In this document: one piece after another, positions 1 through 6,522 of the stretch
Numbering within the stretch: the first letter of the stretch is position 1
Layout: every line of letters begins with the position of its first letter
Assembly: GCA_900759005.1 (NCBI GenBank)
Contig: CAAEUQ010000167.1
Span: 1 to 7,017 of the forward strand
Direction: 5' to 3'
DNA length: 7,017 bases
Source: Clostridia bacterium
Lineage (GTDB): Bacteria; Bacillota; Clostridia; Christensenellales; Aristaeellaceae
The notes under the pieces: model-generated
The model's database searches: none
What the model was told of the DNA's origin: nothing
The model's input: only the letters and a program-made list of their open reading frames with translations
Position numbers and translations under genes: made by a program

Positions 1-3000
1 GCGCACGGTCTTATCCGTCGCGTTATCGGGCGTTACCGTCGCGGTGAGCTTTGCGGTATCGCCGGTCTTGAGCGCGAGTTCGTTCTTATCCAGCGAAACG
101 CCGGTTACATCGATCACCGTGCTGCCGTCGGTATAGGTAAGCTTCGCCGCATCCGCGCCCAGCGGATCGTCCGTGCGATTATAGCCGGTCCTCCAGCCGC
201 AGCCCTTGACGACCGGACACTGCGAAACATCGTTCTCGGTGCTGAAATAACTGGTTCTGCTGTCGGTTTCGTGGGTCGCGCAATTGGTATCCACATACTT
301 TACATGGCCGATACCGCGCTGCGCGCCGCAGCCGGAGGCGTAGTAGTTGCCGGCAATATCATCGCACTTGTTCATGCTCAGATAGTAGCCGATGATGCCG
401 CCCACGGCGCTGCCGTCGCCGCTCACCTTGCCGGTGAAGCGGTTGTTCTTCATTGTATAGCCGCCCCATGACTGCGCCACATAGGCGTCCGCGCCCAGGA
501 TGCCGCCCACCATGTCCGCGCCGCGCACGCTGCCGGAAACCGTGCAGCCGTTGATCGGAATCTTGCCGCCGTTCGGCGCGGTGGAATTGGAATAGCCGCC
601 GCCGACGATGCCGCCGGCCTGTTCGCCGCTGGCGATCACGCTGCCGGTGAACGTGCAATCGGTCACCCTGCATTCGCCCATCGCGTTATCGCGCGTGCCC
701 AGAATGCCGCCGACATAATTCTTGCCGTATACGGTGGCGGCGCTGGTGCAGTTCGAAATCGTGCCGTGTACGCGCCCCGCGATGGAGCCGATCATGGTTT
801 CGCTCTTATCATAGCCGATCACAACGCCGCTTTCCACGGTGCAGTTGCGAATGGTGACATAGAACGCCGCGGAGCAGCCCGCGAAACCGTTCGTGGTAAT
901 GTATGTGCCGATCAGACCGGACTTCAGCGTGGAGGAGCCGGACTTCAGCGTTACATTGTCGATGCAGATGGCTTCGCCGGCAAGACCCACGCCCTCCAGA
1001 TAGTTTACAAGGCCGTAGCCCGCGATCCGCTTGCCGTAGATATTCAGATTGGAAACCTTCGCGCCCTTCACGTAGCCCAGCAGCGGAAGTCCGCCCTCGG
1101 GCACGGTCAGGGTCTTGCCGTTGCCGTCCAGATTGCCGCTGAAGGGCAGCAGGTTCTCGCCGTTCCGAATATCGTGCTTTCCGTCCTTCGTAATGCCGAT
1201 GGGCTTCCATCCCTCGGGCAGGGTGATGTCCGCCGTCATGCGGAAATACTTGCCCTGCGCGTTTTCGCCGGAAGCGACGTAATCGTACAGCGCCAGCAGA
1301 TCCTCCGCCGTCGCCAGCTCATAGGGCGCTTCCGCCGTGCCCTCGCCGCTCCACTTGTAGGGAACAATCTCCACCTTCGCCGCACGGGAGGGCGCCTTCA
1401 GTTCGGCGCCATCGCCCATCGTAGTGGTTACGACGCAGTAATAGTATTTGCTGCCCTGCTCCGCCGTGCTCGGCGCGCAGTACGCGGTCAGGCCGTCCTC
1501 GCTGACGGTTCCCTCCACCGCCGCGCCGCCGCTGGTGCTGTTCGTATCGCCGGCGTACCAGGCAAAGCTCACCTTGCCATCGCCCTCGGTGGGCGCGGTT
1601 ACGGTGATGCTCAGCGCGTTTTCCGCCGCCGAATGCTGCGCAAGCATGCAGTCCTTCGGCTGTTCGGTGATGGTCGCCACATCGTTGCGGCCGTAGTAGT
1701 ATACGATTTCATAGCTGCCGTCCGCGGGCTTGCCTGCGCCGGTCACGGCGTTCCATTCATCCACGCCGCCGCGATAGTAAATCGTTCCGATTTGAATGTA
1801 GGCGAACGCATCAGATTCTATCGAGGTGACGCCCGTGTGAACTACGATGCTCTTCAGCGCACTGCAGTTGGCAAACATGCCCCTCACGATCACGGTAACG
1901 CCCGCGGGAATTTCCAGCGTCTTCAGCGCCGTGCAGCCGCTGAAGACGCTATCCCCCAGATCGGTAACGCTGTCCGGAATATCAATGCCCTCCAGCGCGG
2001 TGCATTCAAAGAACGCGGACTCGCCGATCGAGGTCAGGCCTTCCGGCAGCGCCACGGATGCGAGCTTATTGTCGCCCCAAAAGGCGCGCTGCCCAATGCT
2101 CTTTACGGAAGCCGGAATCTGGATACCGGTAATCTCCCGGCAGTTCCGGAATGCGGATTCGCCGATCACGATCGCGCCGTCCGGGATAATGATGTTGCCC
2201 GCAACGCCCTTTTCGCACAGGATGATCGTCTTGCCGTCCGCCGAATAGACGATGCCGTCCCGCTTCACAAAGCGATCGTTGTTGTTGATGGTAAGATCGG
2301 TCACGCCGTAACCGATCTTATCCGCGTTCAGCGTTTCCAGCGTGCTGGGCAGCGTGATCTTCTTCGGAGAACAGCCCAGCTGAATGATTTCGGTTACGCC
2401 CTCGGGAATTTCAATTTCCTCCAGCGCAGCGCACAGGCTGAACACGCTTCCGGGGATCGTCTTCAGCGCATTCCCGTTGAAGGTCACGTTCTTCAGAGAG
2501 GTACATCCTGAGAAAAGGCCGTCGCTCAATTTTCCATTGATCGTAGCGCTTTCCAGCGCTGCGCATTCAGCGAACGCCCGCCCGTCCAGCGTTTCCAGCG
2601 ATTCGGGCAGAACCACGCTCTTCAGCGCCGTGCTCTTAAAGGCTTCGTTGCCCAGATGGGTCAGACCTTCCGGAAGCGCCGCTTCGGAGAGCTTGCCGCA
2701 GTTGCCAAAGGCACACACGCCGATGGATTTTAAGCCCGCAGGCAGGATCGCGCTTTCCAGCGCGGGATGTTTGAAGAAGGCAAAGCTGCCGATGCCGGTA
2801 ACGCCCTCCTGCACCACTACGCTGCGGAGGATGGACTTAAAGCACGCCCACGGCGCCGGCGAATTGCTGGCATAATCCGCCATCGCGCCGCTGCCGCTGA
2901 TGGTCAGCACGCCGTCCTTCAGCGACCACTTTACATCCGCGCCGCAATCGCCGCTGAATTCATCCGTCGCCTTCATCTTCTTCATCGGAAGTTCGACGAC

Positions 3001-5232
3001 GTAGGTCTTTTCGCCGATGCTCGCGCAGAGCGTAACGACAAAGCTGTCGTCCTCGCTCCACACCGGCGCAACTTCATATTCTTCGTTGCTGACCGCCGGC
3101 TGGCCGTTGATCGTCAAATCGGTCTTATAGCTGTCCGCCGTTATCTTGATTGACGCGCAGTCCTCCGGCACATAGTACGTGCCGTCGAGCAGCGCAAGAG
3201 CCGCGCCGTCCGAATCCCGCACCGAGGTGAGCTCCAGATAGGGCGAACGGGCGATATGCAGCGTATAGACCTGCGTATCGCTGCCCGCGCCGACCGTGAT
3301 CGAAACCATATTTTCAGCCGTGCCGGGGGTCACGAGCTGAATCATGATCATATGCGCAGTCGGCGAGGATTTCAGGGTGACGGTTCTTTCCCTCCCCGTG
3401 GCAAGCTGCTTGTAGGTCGCCTTGATTGTCGCGCCTGCGGGCGCGTCCGCGGAAAGCTGCGCGCCCAGCCTGACGCTGGTCATGGTGGCGTTCGTCGGAA
3501 TTTCGATGGTGTATTCAAATACGCCTTCCTGCAGCTCGATCTGTACGGCCGTCTTGTTGCCGGTATACAGATAGCGCAGCTCGGACAGATAATGGCGAAC
3601 GGGCGCGCCGCCCTCCACCGTCACCCTGCACACCGGCGGCATGATGGGCGATGTGCCCATGCTGCCCTCGGCGGTGATGATGTAATCGCCGTTCTTGGAA
3701 AGCGTGATCGAAGCCTGACCGTTTTCATCGGTCACAGCGCCGTCGATGGCGGTAAACGCGCCATCCTTCCAGACGCCCAGCTGCACGCCGGAAACGGCGG
3801 TCTTGCCGCCGCCATAGGGCATGCCCGTCAGCGTGAGGGTAAAGGCTTCGCCCGCCGTGGCGGTCAGCCTGTCCTTGTCAAACAGCGCCTGAATATCGGA
3901 ATAGTGGGCGGCGTCCTTCAGCACGGCGGCATAGAGCCGGTCGCCCGCGGAAACGCTGGAATTGGCGGAGTTGACAGCCTCCTCCAGTGCCACGCCGTTC
4001 TTGAAGAACAGATAGCTGCCGCCGTTGGCTACGCCCCAGAGCTTCGTGACGAACAGGCCGTAGCTGCTTTCGGTGGCTTCATAGCCGCCCGCGCAGTAGG
4101 CGTTGTGCGCCGCCTGCAGCGCCTCGTCGTAGGTCAGCACGCCATCGGCGTTGATATCGGTCACGGTCACTTCGCCGTCCACCAGCGCCAGACGACCCGC
4201 ATTGCTGATGGTGACGTATACCTTCGCGTCTGCAGCGGGCGTGGTTTCCTCCGCCAGCAGCGCGACGCCGTTCAGGCTCATGTAAGCGGCGACCGCCGCT
4301 TCAAGCGTATCATAATTGGAAACCAGCGCCTTTTCTTCGTCGGTCAGCGCATCGTATGCCTCCATCGCGGCGGCGATGGCGGATTCGGATTCGATGGTCA
4401 CATCGCCGATCGCATCGATCAGGCCGATAACGTGATCCACCGCGCTTTCCTCGGTTGCAGGTTCTTCAACCGCGGGTTCTTTGGTTTCGGGTTCTTCCGT
4501 CGCGGGTTCTTCCGTCGCGGGGGCTTCCAGAACATCCGTCAGCGCTTCGTTGCCGCTGCCAATGGTCAGCGCGGCAAAGGCCTCCGCGTCGCCCGCGAAG
4601 GTCGCACGGCGCAGCGCGTCGCAATCCTTAAAAGCGTCCTTACCGATTTCGGTGATCGCTTCGGGCAGATCGATCTTCTCCAGCTTCAGGCAGCCTTCGA
4701 ACGCATGATCGCCGATGCGCTCCAGCGTATCGGGCAGGCGAACAGTTTTCAGATTTTCATATTCGCCATAGAAGGCGGCGTCGCCGATGGAGGTGATCTT
4801 CTTTTCCACCGTGACGGAGCGGATTTCCAGCGAATATACCGCCCAGGGCTGGCTATCCTCGTCGGAATAATCATCCATTTCGCCCTTGCCGGAAATGGTC
4901 AGATCGCCATTTTCGGTAAGCACCCAAACCGCTTCTTCGCCGCAGGCGCCGTAAACGGGGTAGATGCTTTCCATCTCCTGCTCAGGTTCTTCTTCCTGCG
5001 CGGGCTCTTCTTCCTGTACAGGTTCCTCCTGCGCGGGTTCTTCCTGTGCAGGCTCTTCCTGCTTCGGCTCCTCCTGCGCGGGTTCTTCCTTCACAGGTTC
5101 TTCCTGTACGGCTTCTTCCTGTGCGGGCGCTTCCTGCACGATCACCGGTTCCGCGTCCTCCGCGAACGCGCCGGTGGTCATGCTAAACAGCATGGCGAGC
5201 GCCAGCATCAGTGCCAACAAGCGTCTTTTCAT
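1..5232 (-). CDS. Large modular secreted surface protein: BspA-type LRR, DUF4430/transcobalamin-C-like domain, GLUG-like repeats (C-terminus outside window)
   Basis: The frame is open for 1744 codons with no stop or frameshift and is still open at base 1. The ATG at 5232 follows AAGGAGG by 10 bases and opens a signal peptide (MKRRLLALMLALAML..., probable cut after AFA, residue 24). Modules, with approximate residues: Glu/Pro/Gln stalk 33-86; BspA-type LRR block 92-205 (LTISGKGEM start, then TSIGDAAF-like repeats); second Glu/Pro stalk 236-262; helical module with YDALTDEEKALV 265-320; DUF4430-like domain 337-440 with an EF-hand loop (D359, N361, D363, G364, E370) and SYGLFVTKLWG; Ig-like 455-541; cadherin-like beta-sandwich 548-662; long LRR block of about 14 units 757-1160; Ig-like linker 1185-1290; GLUG-like region 1293-1650; start of a Big_2 domain from about 1708, cut off. 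No anchor is visible, because the C-terminus is missing. The upstream cobalamin riboswitch implies expression under B12 limitation. A corrinoid-capture or adhesion role is inference. Codon use is strongly skewed: only three TCA, one TTA and no CTA codons. Confidence 0.95.
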   Translation of the reverse strand, partial: MKRRLLALMLALAMLFSMTTGAFAEDAEPVIVQEAPAQEEAVQEEPVKEEPAQEEPKQEEPAQEEPAQEEPVQEEEPAQEEEPEQEMESIYPVYGACGEEAVWVLTENGDLTISGKGEMDDYSDEDSQPWAVYSLEIRSVTVEKKITSIGDAAFYGEYENLKTVRLPDTLERIGDHAFEGCLKLEKIDLPEAITEIGKDAFKDCDALRRATFAGDAEAFAALTIGSGNEALTDVLEAPATEEPATEEPETKEPAVEEPATEESAVDHVIGLIDAIGDVTIESESAIAAAMEAYDALTDEEKALVSNYDTLEAAVAAYMSLNGVALLAEETTPAADAKVYVTISNAGRLALVDGEVTVTDINADGVLTYDEALQAAHNAYCAGGYEATESSYGLFVTKLWGVANGGSYLFFKNGVALEEAVNSANSSVSAGDRLYAAVLKDAAHYSDIQALFDKDRLTATAGEAFTLTLTGMPYGGGKTAVSGVQLGVWKDGAFTAIDGAVTDENGQASITLSKNGDYIITAEGSMGTSPIMPPVCRVTVEGGAPVRHYLSELRYLYTGNKTAVQIELQEGVFEYTIEIPTNATMTSVRLGAQLSADAPAGATIKATYKQLATGRERTVTLKSSPTAHMIMIQLVTPGTAENMVSITVGAGSDTQVYTLHIARSPYLELTSVRDSDGAALALLDGTYYVPEDCASIKITADSYKTDLTINGQPAVSNEEYEVAPVWSEDDSFVVTLCASIGEKTYVVELPMKKMKATDEFSGDCGADVKWSLKDGVLTISGSGAMADYASNSPAPWACFKSILRSVVVQEGVTGIGSFAFFKHPALESAILPAGLKSIGVCAFGNCGKLSEAALPEGLTHLGNEAFKSTALKSVVLPESLETLDGRAFAECAALESATINGKLSDGLFSGCTSLKNVTFNGNALKTIPGSVFSLCAALEEIEIPEGVTEIIQLGCSPKKITLPSTLETLNADKIGYGVTDLTINNNDRFVKRDGIVYSADGKTIILCEKGVAGNIIIPDGAIVIGESAFRNCREITGIQIPASVKSIGQRAFWGDNKLASVALPEGLTSIGESAFFECTALEGIDIPDSVTDLGDSVFSGCTALKTLEIPAGVTVIVRGMFANCSALKSIVVHTGVTSIESDAFAYIQIGTIYYRGGVDEWNAVTGAGKPADGSYEIVYYYGRNDVATITEQPKDCMLAQHSAAENALSITVTAPTEGDGKVSFAWYAGDTNSTSGGAAVEGTVSEDGLTAYCAPSTAEQGSKYYYCVVTTTMGDGAELKAPSRAAKVEIVPYKWSGEGTAEAPYELATAEDLLALYDYVASGENAQGKYFRMTADITLPEGWKPIGITKDGKHDIRNGENLLPFSGNLDGNGKTLTVPEGGLPLLGYVKGAKVSNLNIYGKRIAGYGLVNYLEGVGLAGEAICIDNVTLKSGSSTLKSGLIGTYITTNGFAGCSAAFYVTIRNCTVESGVVIGYDKSETMIGSIAGRVHGTISNCTSAATVYGKNYVGGILGTRDNAMGECRVTDCTFTGSVIASGEQAGGIVGGGYSNSTAPNGGKIPINGCTVSGSVRGADMVGGILGADAYVAQSWGGYTMKNNRFTGKVSGDGSAVGGIIGYYLSMNKCDDIAGNYYASGCGAQRGIGHVKYVDTNCATHETDSRTSYFSTENDVSQCPVVKGCGWRTGYNRTDDPLGADAAKLTYTDGSTVIDVTGVSLDKNELALKTGDTAKLTATVTPDNATDKTVR
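4975..5136 (-). repeat. Degenerate short tandem repeat encoding the Glu/Pro/Gln stalk
   Basis: Residues 33-86 of the surface protein are built from repeats of the type (A/V)-(Q/K)-E-E-P. In the DNA this appears as imperfect 12-15 base units (complement of ttcttcctgcgcggg and variants). Such acidic Pro-rich tracts act as extended spacers between a membrane or wall and folded domains. A second, shorter Glu/Pro tract of the ATEEPA type lies at residues 236-262. The near-identical units make the tract liable to length change by slippage. Neither tract has recognisable catalytic or binding motifs. Confidence 0.8.
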
Positions 5233-5241
5233 GGTGGTTCT

Positions 5242-5249
5242 GCCTCCTT
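5242..5249 (-). promoter_or_regulatory. Ribosome binding site of the surface protein gene
   Basis: On the minus strand AAGGAGGC lies 10 bases (counted from GGAGG) before the ATG at 5232. It is a near-perfect match to the anti-Shine-Dalgarno sequence. It fixes the start codon, since the signal peptide begins directly at this ATG. Confidence 0.9.
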
Positions 5250-5292
5250 CATTCCCGGTTAAATGGGCTTCCATTCGGGGTTCCAATGACGC

Positions 5293-5329
5293 AAAAAACC
5301 GTTTCCTCCGCATCGGGGGAAACGGTTTT
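5293..5329 (-). terminator. Intrinsic terminator in the riboswitch leader (expression platform)
   Basis: A perfect 12-bp stem (arms 5318-5329 and 5295-5306, AAAACCGTTTCC / GGAAACGGTTTT) with an 11-base loop is followed on the minus strand by an unbroken run of six T (5298-5293). It lies between the cobalamin aptamer and the ribosome binding site, about 60 bases before the start codon. This is the position expected of a transcriptional OFF switch that stops the message when cobalamin is bound. A candidate antiterminator element is GGGGAA at 5387-5392, which could pair with TTCCCC at 5316-5321 and so break the terminator stem. That pairing is my inference. Confidence 0.88.
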
Positions 5330-5351
5330 AACGGCAATGTGATTATGCTAT

Positions 5352-5406
5352 CGCAAAACGCATGGTTTTTGCGAACAGTTCCGCTCTTCCCCGCAAAACG
5401 AACCAT
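5352..5406 (-). promoter_or_regulatory. Leader linker with two mutually exclusive hairpins
   Basis: On the minus strand, CGCAAAA (5373-5367) can pair with a downstream TTTTGCG (5358-5352), giving a 7-bp hairpin with an 8-base loop. It can instead pair with an upstream TTTTGCG (5398-5392). The upstream pairing is extended by ATGGT (5406-5402) with ACCAT (5366-5362) around a three-base bulge, for 12 bp in total. The two partners arise because the nine-base word cgcaaaacg occurs twice on the plus strand, at 5352-5360 and 5392-5400. The element sits between the aptamer and the terminator and may take part in switching. This is read from base pairing only. Confidence 0.5.
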
Positions 5407-5568
5407 TATCTAAGGCAGGTCTCCTGACTCAGGATCATTCTACTTGCACGCCTTCTCGGCAATCGCCAATGGCATTTTCGTGCGTTCGTCACCTTTACAG
5501 TAGGTCGAAGCTGCTTCGGATTTTCACCGAATTCCCTTTTCACCGCGCATAGCGCGACACCCTAAATA
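5407..5568 (-). ncRNA. Cobalamin (B12) riboswitch aptamer
   Basis: Read on the minus strand, the segment has the conserved marks of the cobalamin riboswitch. These are GGGAATTCGGTGAAAATCCG (about 5516-5535), then an AGC...CTACTGTAA-like core, and near the 3' end the B12 box GAGTCAGGAGACCTGCC (5414-5430). A P1-like closing stem can be drawn between UAUUUAGG (5561-5568) and CCUUAGAUA (5407-5415) with one bulge. A GC-rich P2-type hairpin (GCGC-tat-GCGC, about 5544-5554) lies just inside it. The aptamer begins a few bases after the predicted transcription start and is followed by a terminator and the surface protein gene. Binding of a cobalamin should therefore reduce expression. Which cobalamin form it prefers cannot be told from this reading. 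Confidence 0.95.
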
Positions 5569-5579
5569 TAAGCACTATC

Positions 5580-5608
5580 ATTATACGCCAATTATCAAAA
5601 AACGGCAA
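5580..5608 (-). promoter_or_regulatory. Sigma-70-type promoter of the riboswitch-surface protein transcript
   Basis: On the minus strand, the -35 element TTGCCG (5608-5603, 4 of 6 consensus bases) and a perfect -10 element TATAAT (5585-5580) are separated by exactly 17 bases. The expected start point, near 5573, is just ahead of the first paired bases of the cobalamin aptamer, which supports both calls. Confidence 0.82.
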
Positions 5609-5687
5609 TCCCGACTTATGCACTTACAGAACAATTTATGTTAAGTCTTTGCGGGCTGTGCCCGTTGCCAGCAACTACCGTGTTGTT

Positions 5688-5716
5688 GATTGCGCCCGGC
5701 AAGAATGGGCGCAATC
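5688..5716. repeat. Perfect 10-bp inverted repeat
   Basis: GATTGCGCCC (5688-5697) and GGGCGCAATC (5707-5716) are exact reverse complements around a nine-base loop. There is no T-run directly after either side, so it is not a standard terminator. A second, similar palindrome begins eight bases later. Confidence 0.75.
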
Positions 5717-5723
5717 AAATGAC

Positions 5724-5756
5724 GTTTTTGCAGCCATTGATTCAAGCTGCAAAAAC
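5724..5756. repeat. Perfect 11-bp inverted repeat, terminator-like
   Basis: GTTTTTGCAGC (5724-5734) and GCTGCAAAAAC (5746-5756) pair perfectly around an 11-base loop. Each outer arm carries five T or A, so the structure resembles a bidirectional terminator with a weak stem. No gene that it would terminate can be seen on either side. Confidence 0.7.
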
Positions 5757-5788
5757 TGCGTGGGTACAGCGATCTATGGGTTTCCAGT

Positions 5789-5803
5789 CATCGCTACGCG
5801 ATG
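5789..5803. repeat. Small 6-bp palindrome
   Basis: CATCGC-TAC-GCGATG forms a tight stem with a three-base loop. It is the third inverted repeat within about 115 bases. Its role is unknown. Confidence 0.55.
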
Positions 5804-6114
5804 CCATCTCCCCCATCAGGTGGAGCCAAAGAACGAACGGTCGTAACCTTGCCTTTGTCTGCGAAACTATCATAGAAACTGCAATCTGATAAACACCATA
5901 TGCGCTATCGTTCATCTGCTCCTGAGAATAACAGATGACGCGCGAAGACAGTCTGCGAGAAAACGGATACGTCATCTTCTCCACCCGTCAGCGGCAGCAT
6001 GAAGGCGGCCATTCCGTTAAGCATGGCCGACGACGAATTTGTTCCACCTAAGTATATCTGCAAATAAAGTTGATCAGACTAATGGCGAACCCGTGATTGC
6101 TCTGTAAGTGTTGG

Positions 6115-6130
6115 GGGTGCAAATGCACCC
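6115..6130. repeat. Palindrome GGGTGCA-AA-TGCACCC
   Basis: Two perfect 7-bp arms are separated by AA. The half-site TGCACCC occurs again at 6136-6142. The shape would fit a dimeric DNA-binding protein site, but no neighbouring gene or promoter supports such a role. Confidence 0.5.
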
Positions 6131-6180
6131 TCTGTTGCACCCTGCAAGGCGCATCGTCCCTTGTATCACAGTTCACCGGA

Positions 6181-6522
6181 TTAGCCAACTAAGTCCTCAT
6201 GTTTTGATACAAAGCATGAGGACTTATATGCGCACAAGTAAGAGATTACTGTGCTCGACAAATAGAGAAAATAATATATGGTTAAATTTTCAATATCGTC
6301 TTTTATAATTATTCTCAAAAAAGGAACAAAACATATTCCGCATATCGTCACAACCATTGCAATTATGCGGTACATCCTTTTATAAAAATTCATAATCGCC
6401 GTTATTTTGTGCGTATCATTTTCTGCTAACGGCTTATATAAACTAAATGTAATTGCTGATCCTATACCAAGCTCTGCCAAAGAAAGCATTGAAAGAATAT
6501 TAGCAAAAACGCTATTTACGCT
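6181..6522 (-). pseudogene. Truncated Wzx-type polysaccharide flippase (N-terminal part only)
   Basis: Reading leftwards from about 6522, the translation VNSVFANILSMLSLAELGIG, then SAITFSLYKPLAENDTHKI, matches my knowledge of the first part of Gram-positive oligosaccharide flippases (MOP superfamily), which move lipid-linked sugar units across the membrane. Hydrophobic helices follow at IIAMVVTICGICFVPFL and YYFLYLSSTVISYL, then the family-typical YKSS. Only about 110 residues are present, against roughly 450-500 in complete members. The usual start is missing and has been replaced by an epimerase fragment in the same frame. The frame stops at 6181 just after a long hairpin. It is AT-richer than the surface protein gene. 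The remnant could not be a working transporter. Confidence 0.8.
6190..6226. repeat. 17-bp hairpin at the 3' break of the flippase remnant
   Basis: TAAGTCCTCATGTTTTG (6190-6206) pairs with CAAAGCATGAGGACTTA (6210-6226) around the three-base loop ATA, with a single G-U type mismatch. There is no T-run on either side, so it is not a standard intrinsic terminator. The hairpin lies inside the last codons of the truncated flippase (YKSSCFVSKHEDL), six bases before its TAA codon. Confidence 0.85.

Larger units (their letters stand above)
5609..6180. other. Intergenic stretch with no recognisable gene
   Basis: I read all six frames and found only short frames broken by stops. The longest, on the minus strand at 5742-5984, has no ribosome binding site and no family resemblance that I recognise. 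A second minus-strand frame (5905-6024, MLNGMAAFMLPLTGGEDD...) reads somewhat more like a protein but is only 39 codons long. The stretch is marked by inverted repeats, listed separately. It may be the decayed edge of a mobile element or simply an untranslated spacer. I cannot decide between these. Confidence 0.5.

Noticed and set aside
766..2511. Plus-strand open frame of 581 codons
   Set aside because: Same mirror-frame effect. It ends where the real gene uses one of its rare TCA codons. The product is Arg/Ala/His-rich with no recognisable motif.
4900..5120. Repetitive DNA considered as a CRISPR array
   Set aside because: The units are 12-15 base coding repeats without spacers and encode the acidic stalk of the surface protein.
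3256..5262. Plus-strand open frame of 668 codons opposite the surface protein gene
   Set aside because: It is codon-for-codon the reverse complement of the real gene and stays open only because that gene avoids TTA, CTA and TCA codons. Its product is a low-complexity Phe/Leu/Arg/Gly sequence with no family, and the real frame has signal peptide, ribosome binding site and recognisable domains.
5293..5329. The leader hairpin as a plus-strand terminator
   Set aside because: On the plus strand only the four T of the stem itself are present and AACGG follows. The six-T run is on the minus strand, in line with the riboswitch.
4964..5413. Plus-strand frame encoding a Cys/Ser/Gly repeat protein (SSCAGSS...)
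   Set aside because: The repeats are the shadow of the Glu/Pro/Gln stalk repeats on the other strand. The frame runs through the riboswitch leader and has no ribosome binding site.
5742..5984. Minus-strand frame of 80 codons (MEKMTYPFSRRL...)
   Set aside because: There is no ribosome binding site, no family resemblance, and it overlaps the inverted repeats; it is not distinguishable from chance.
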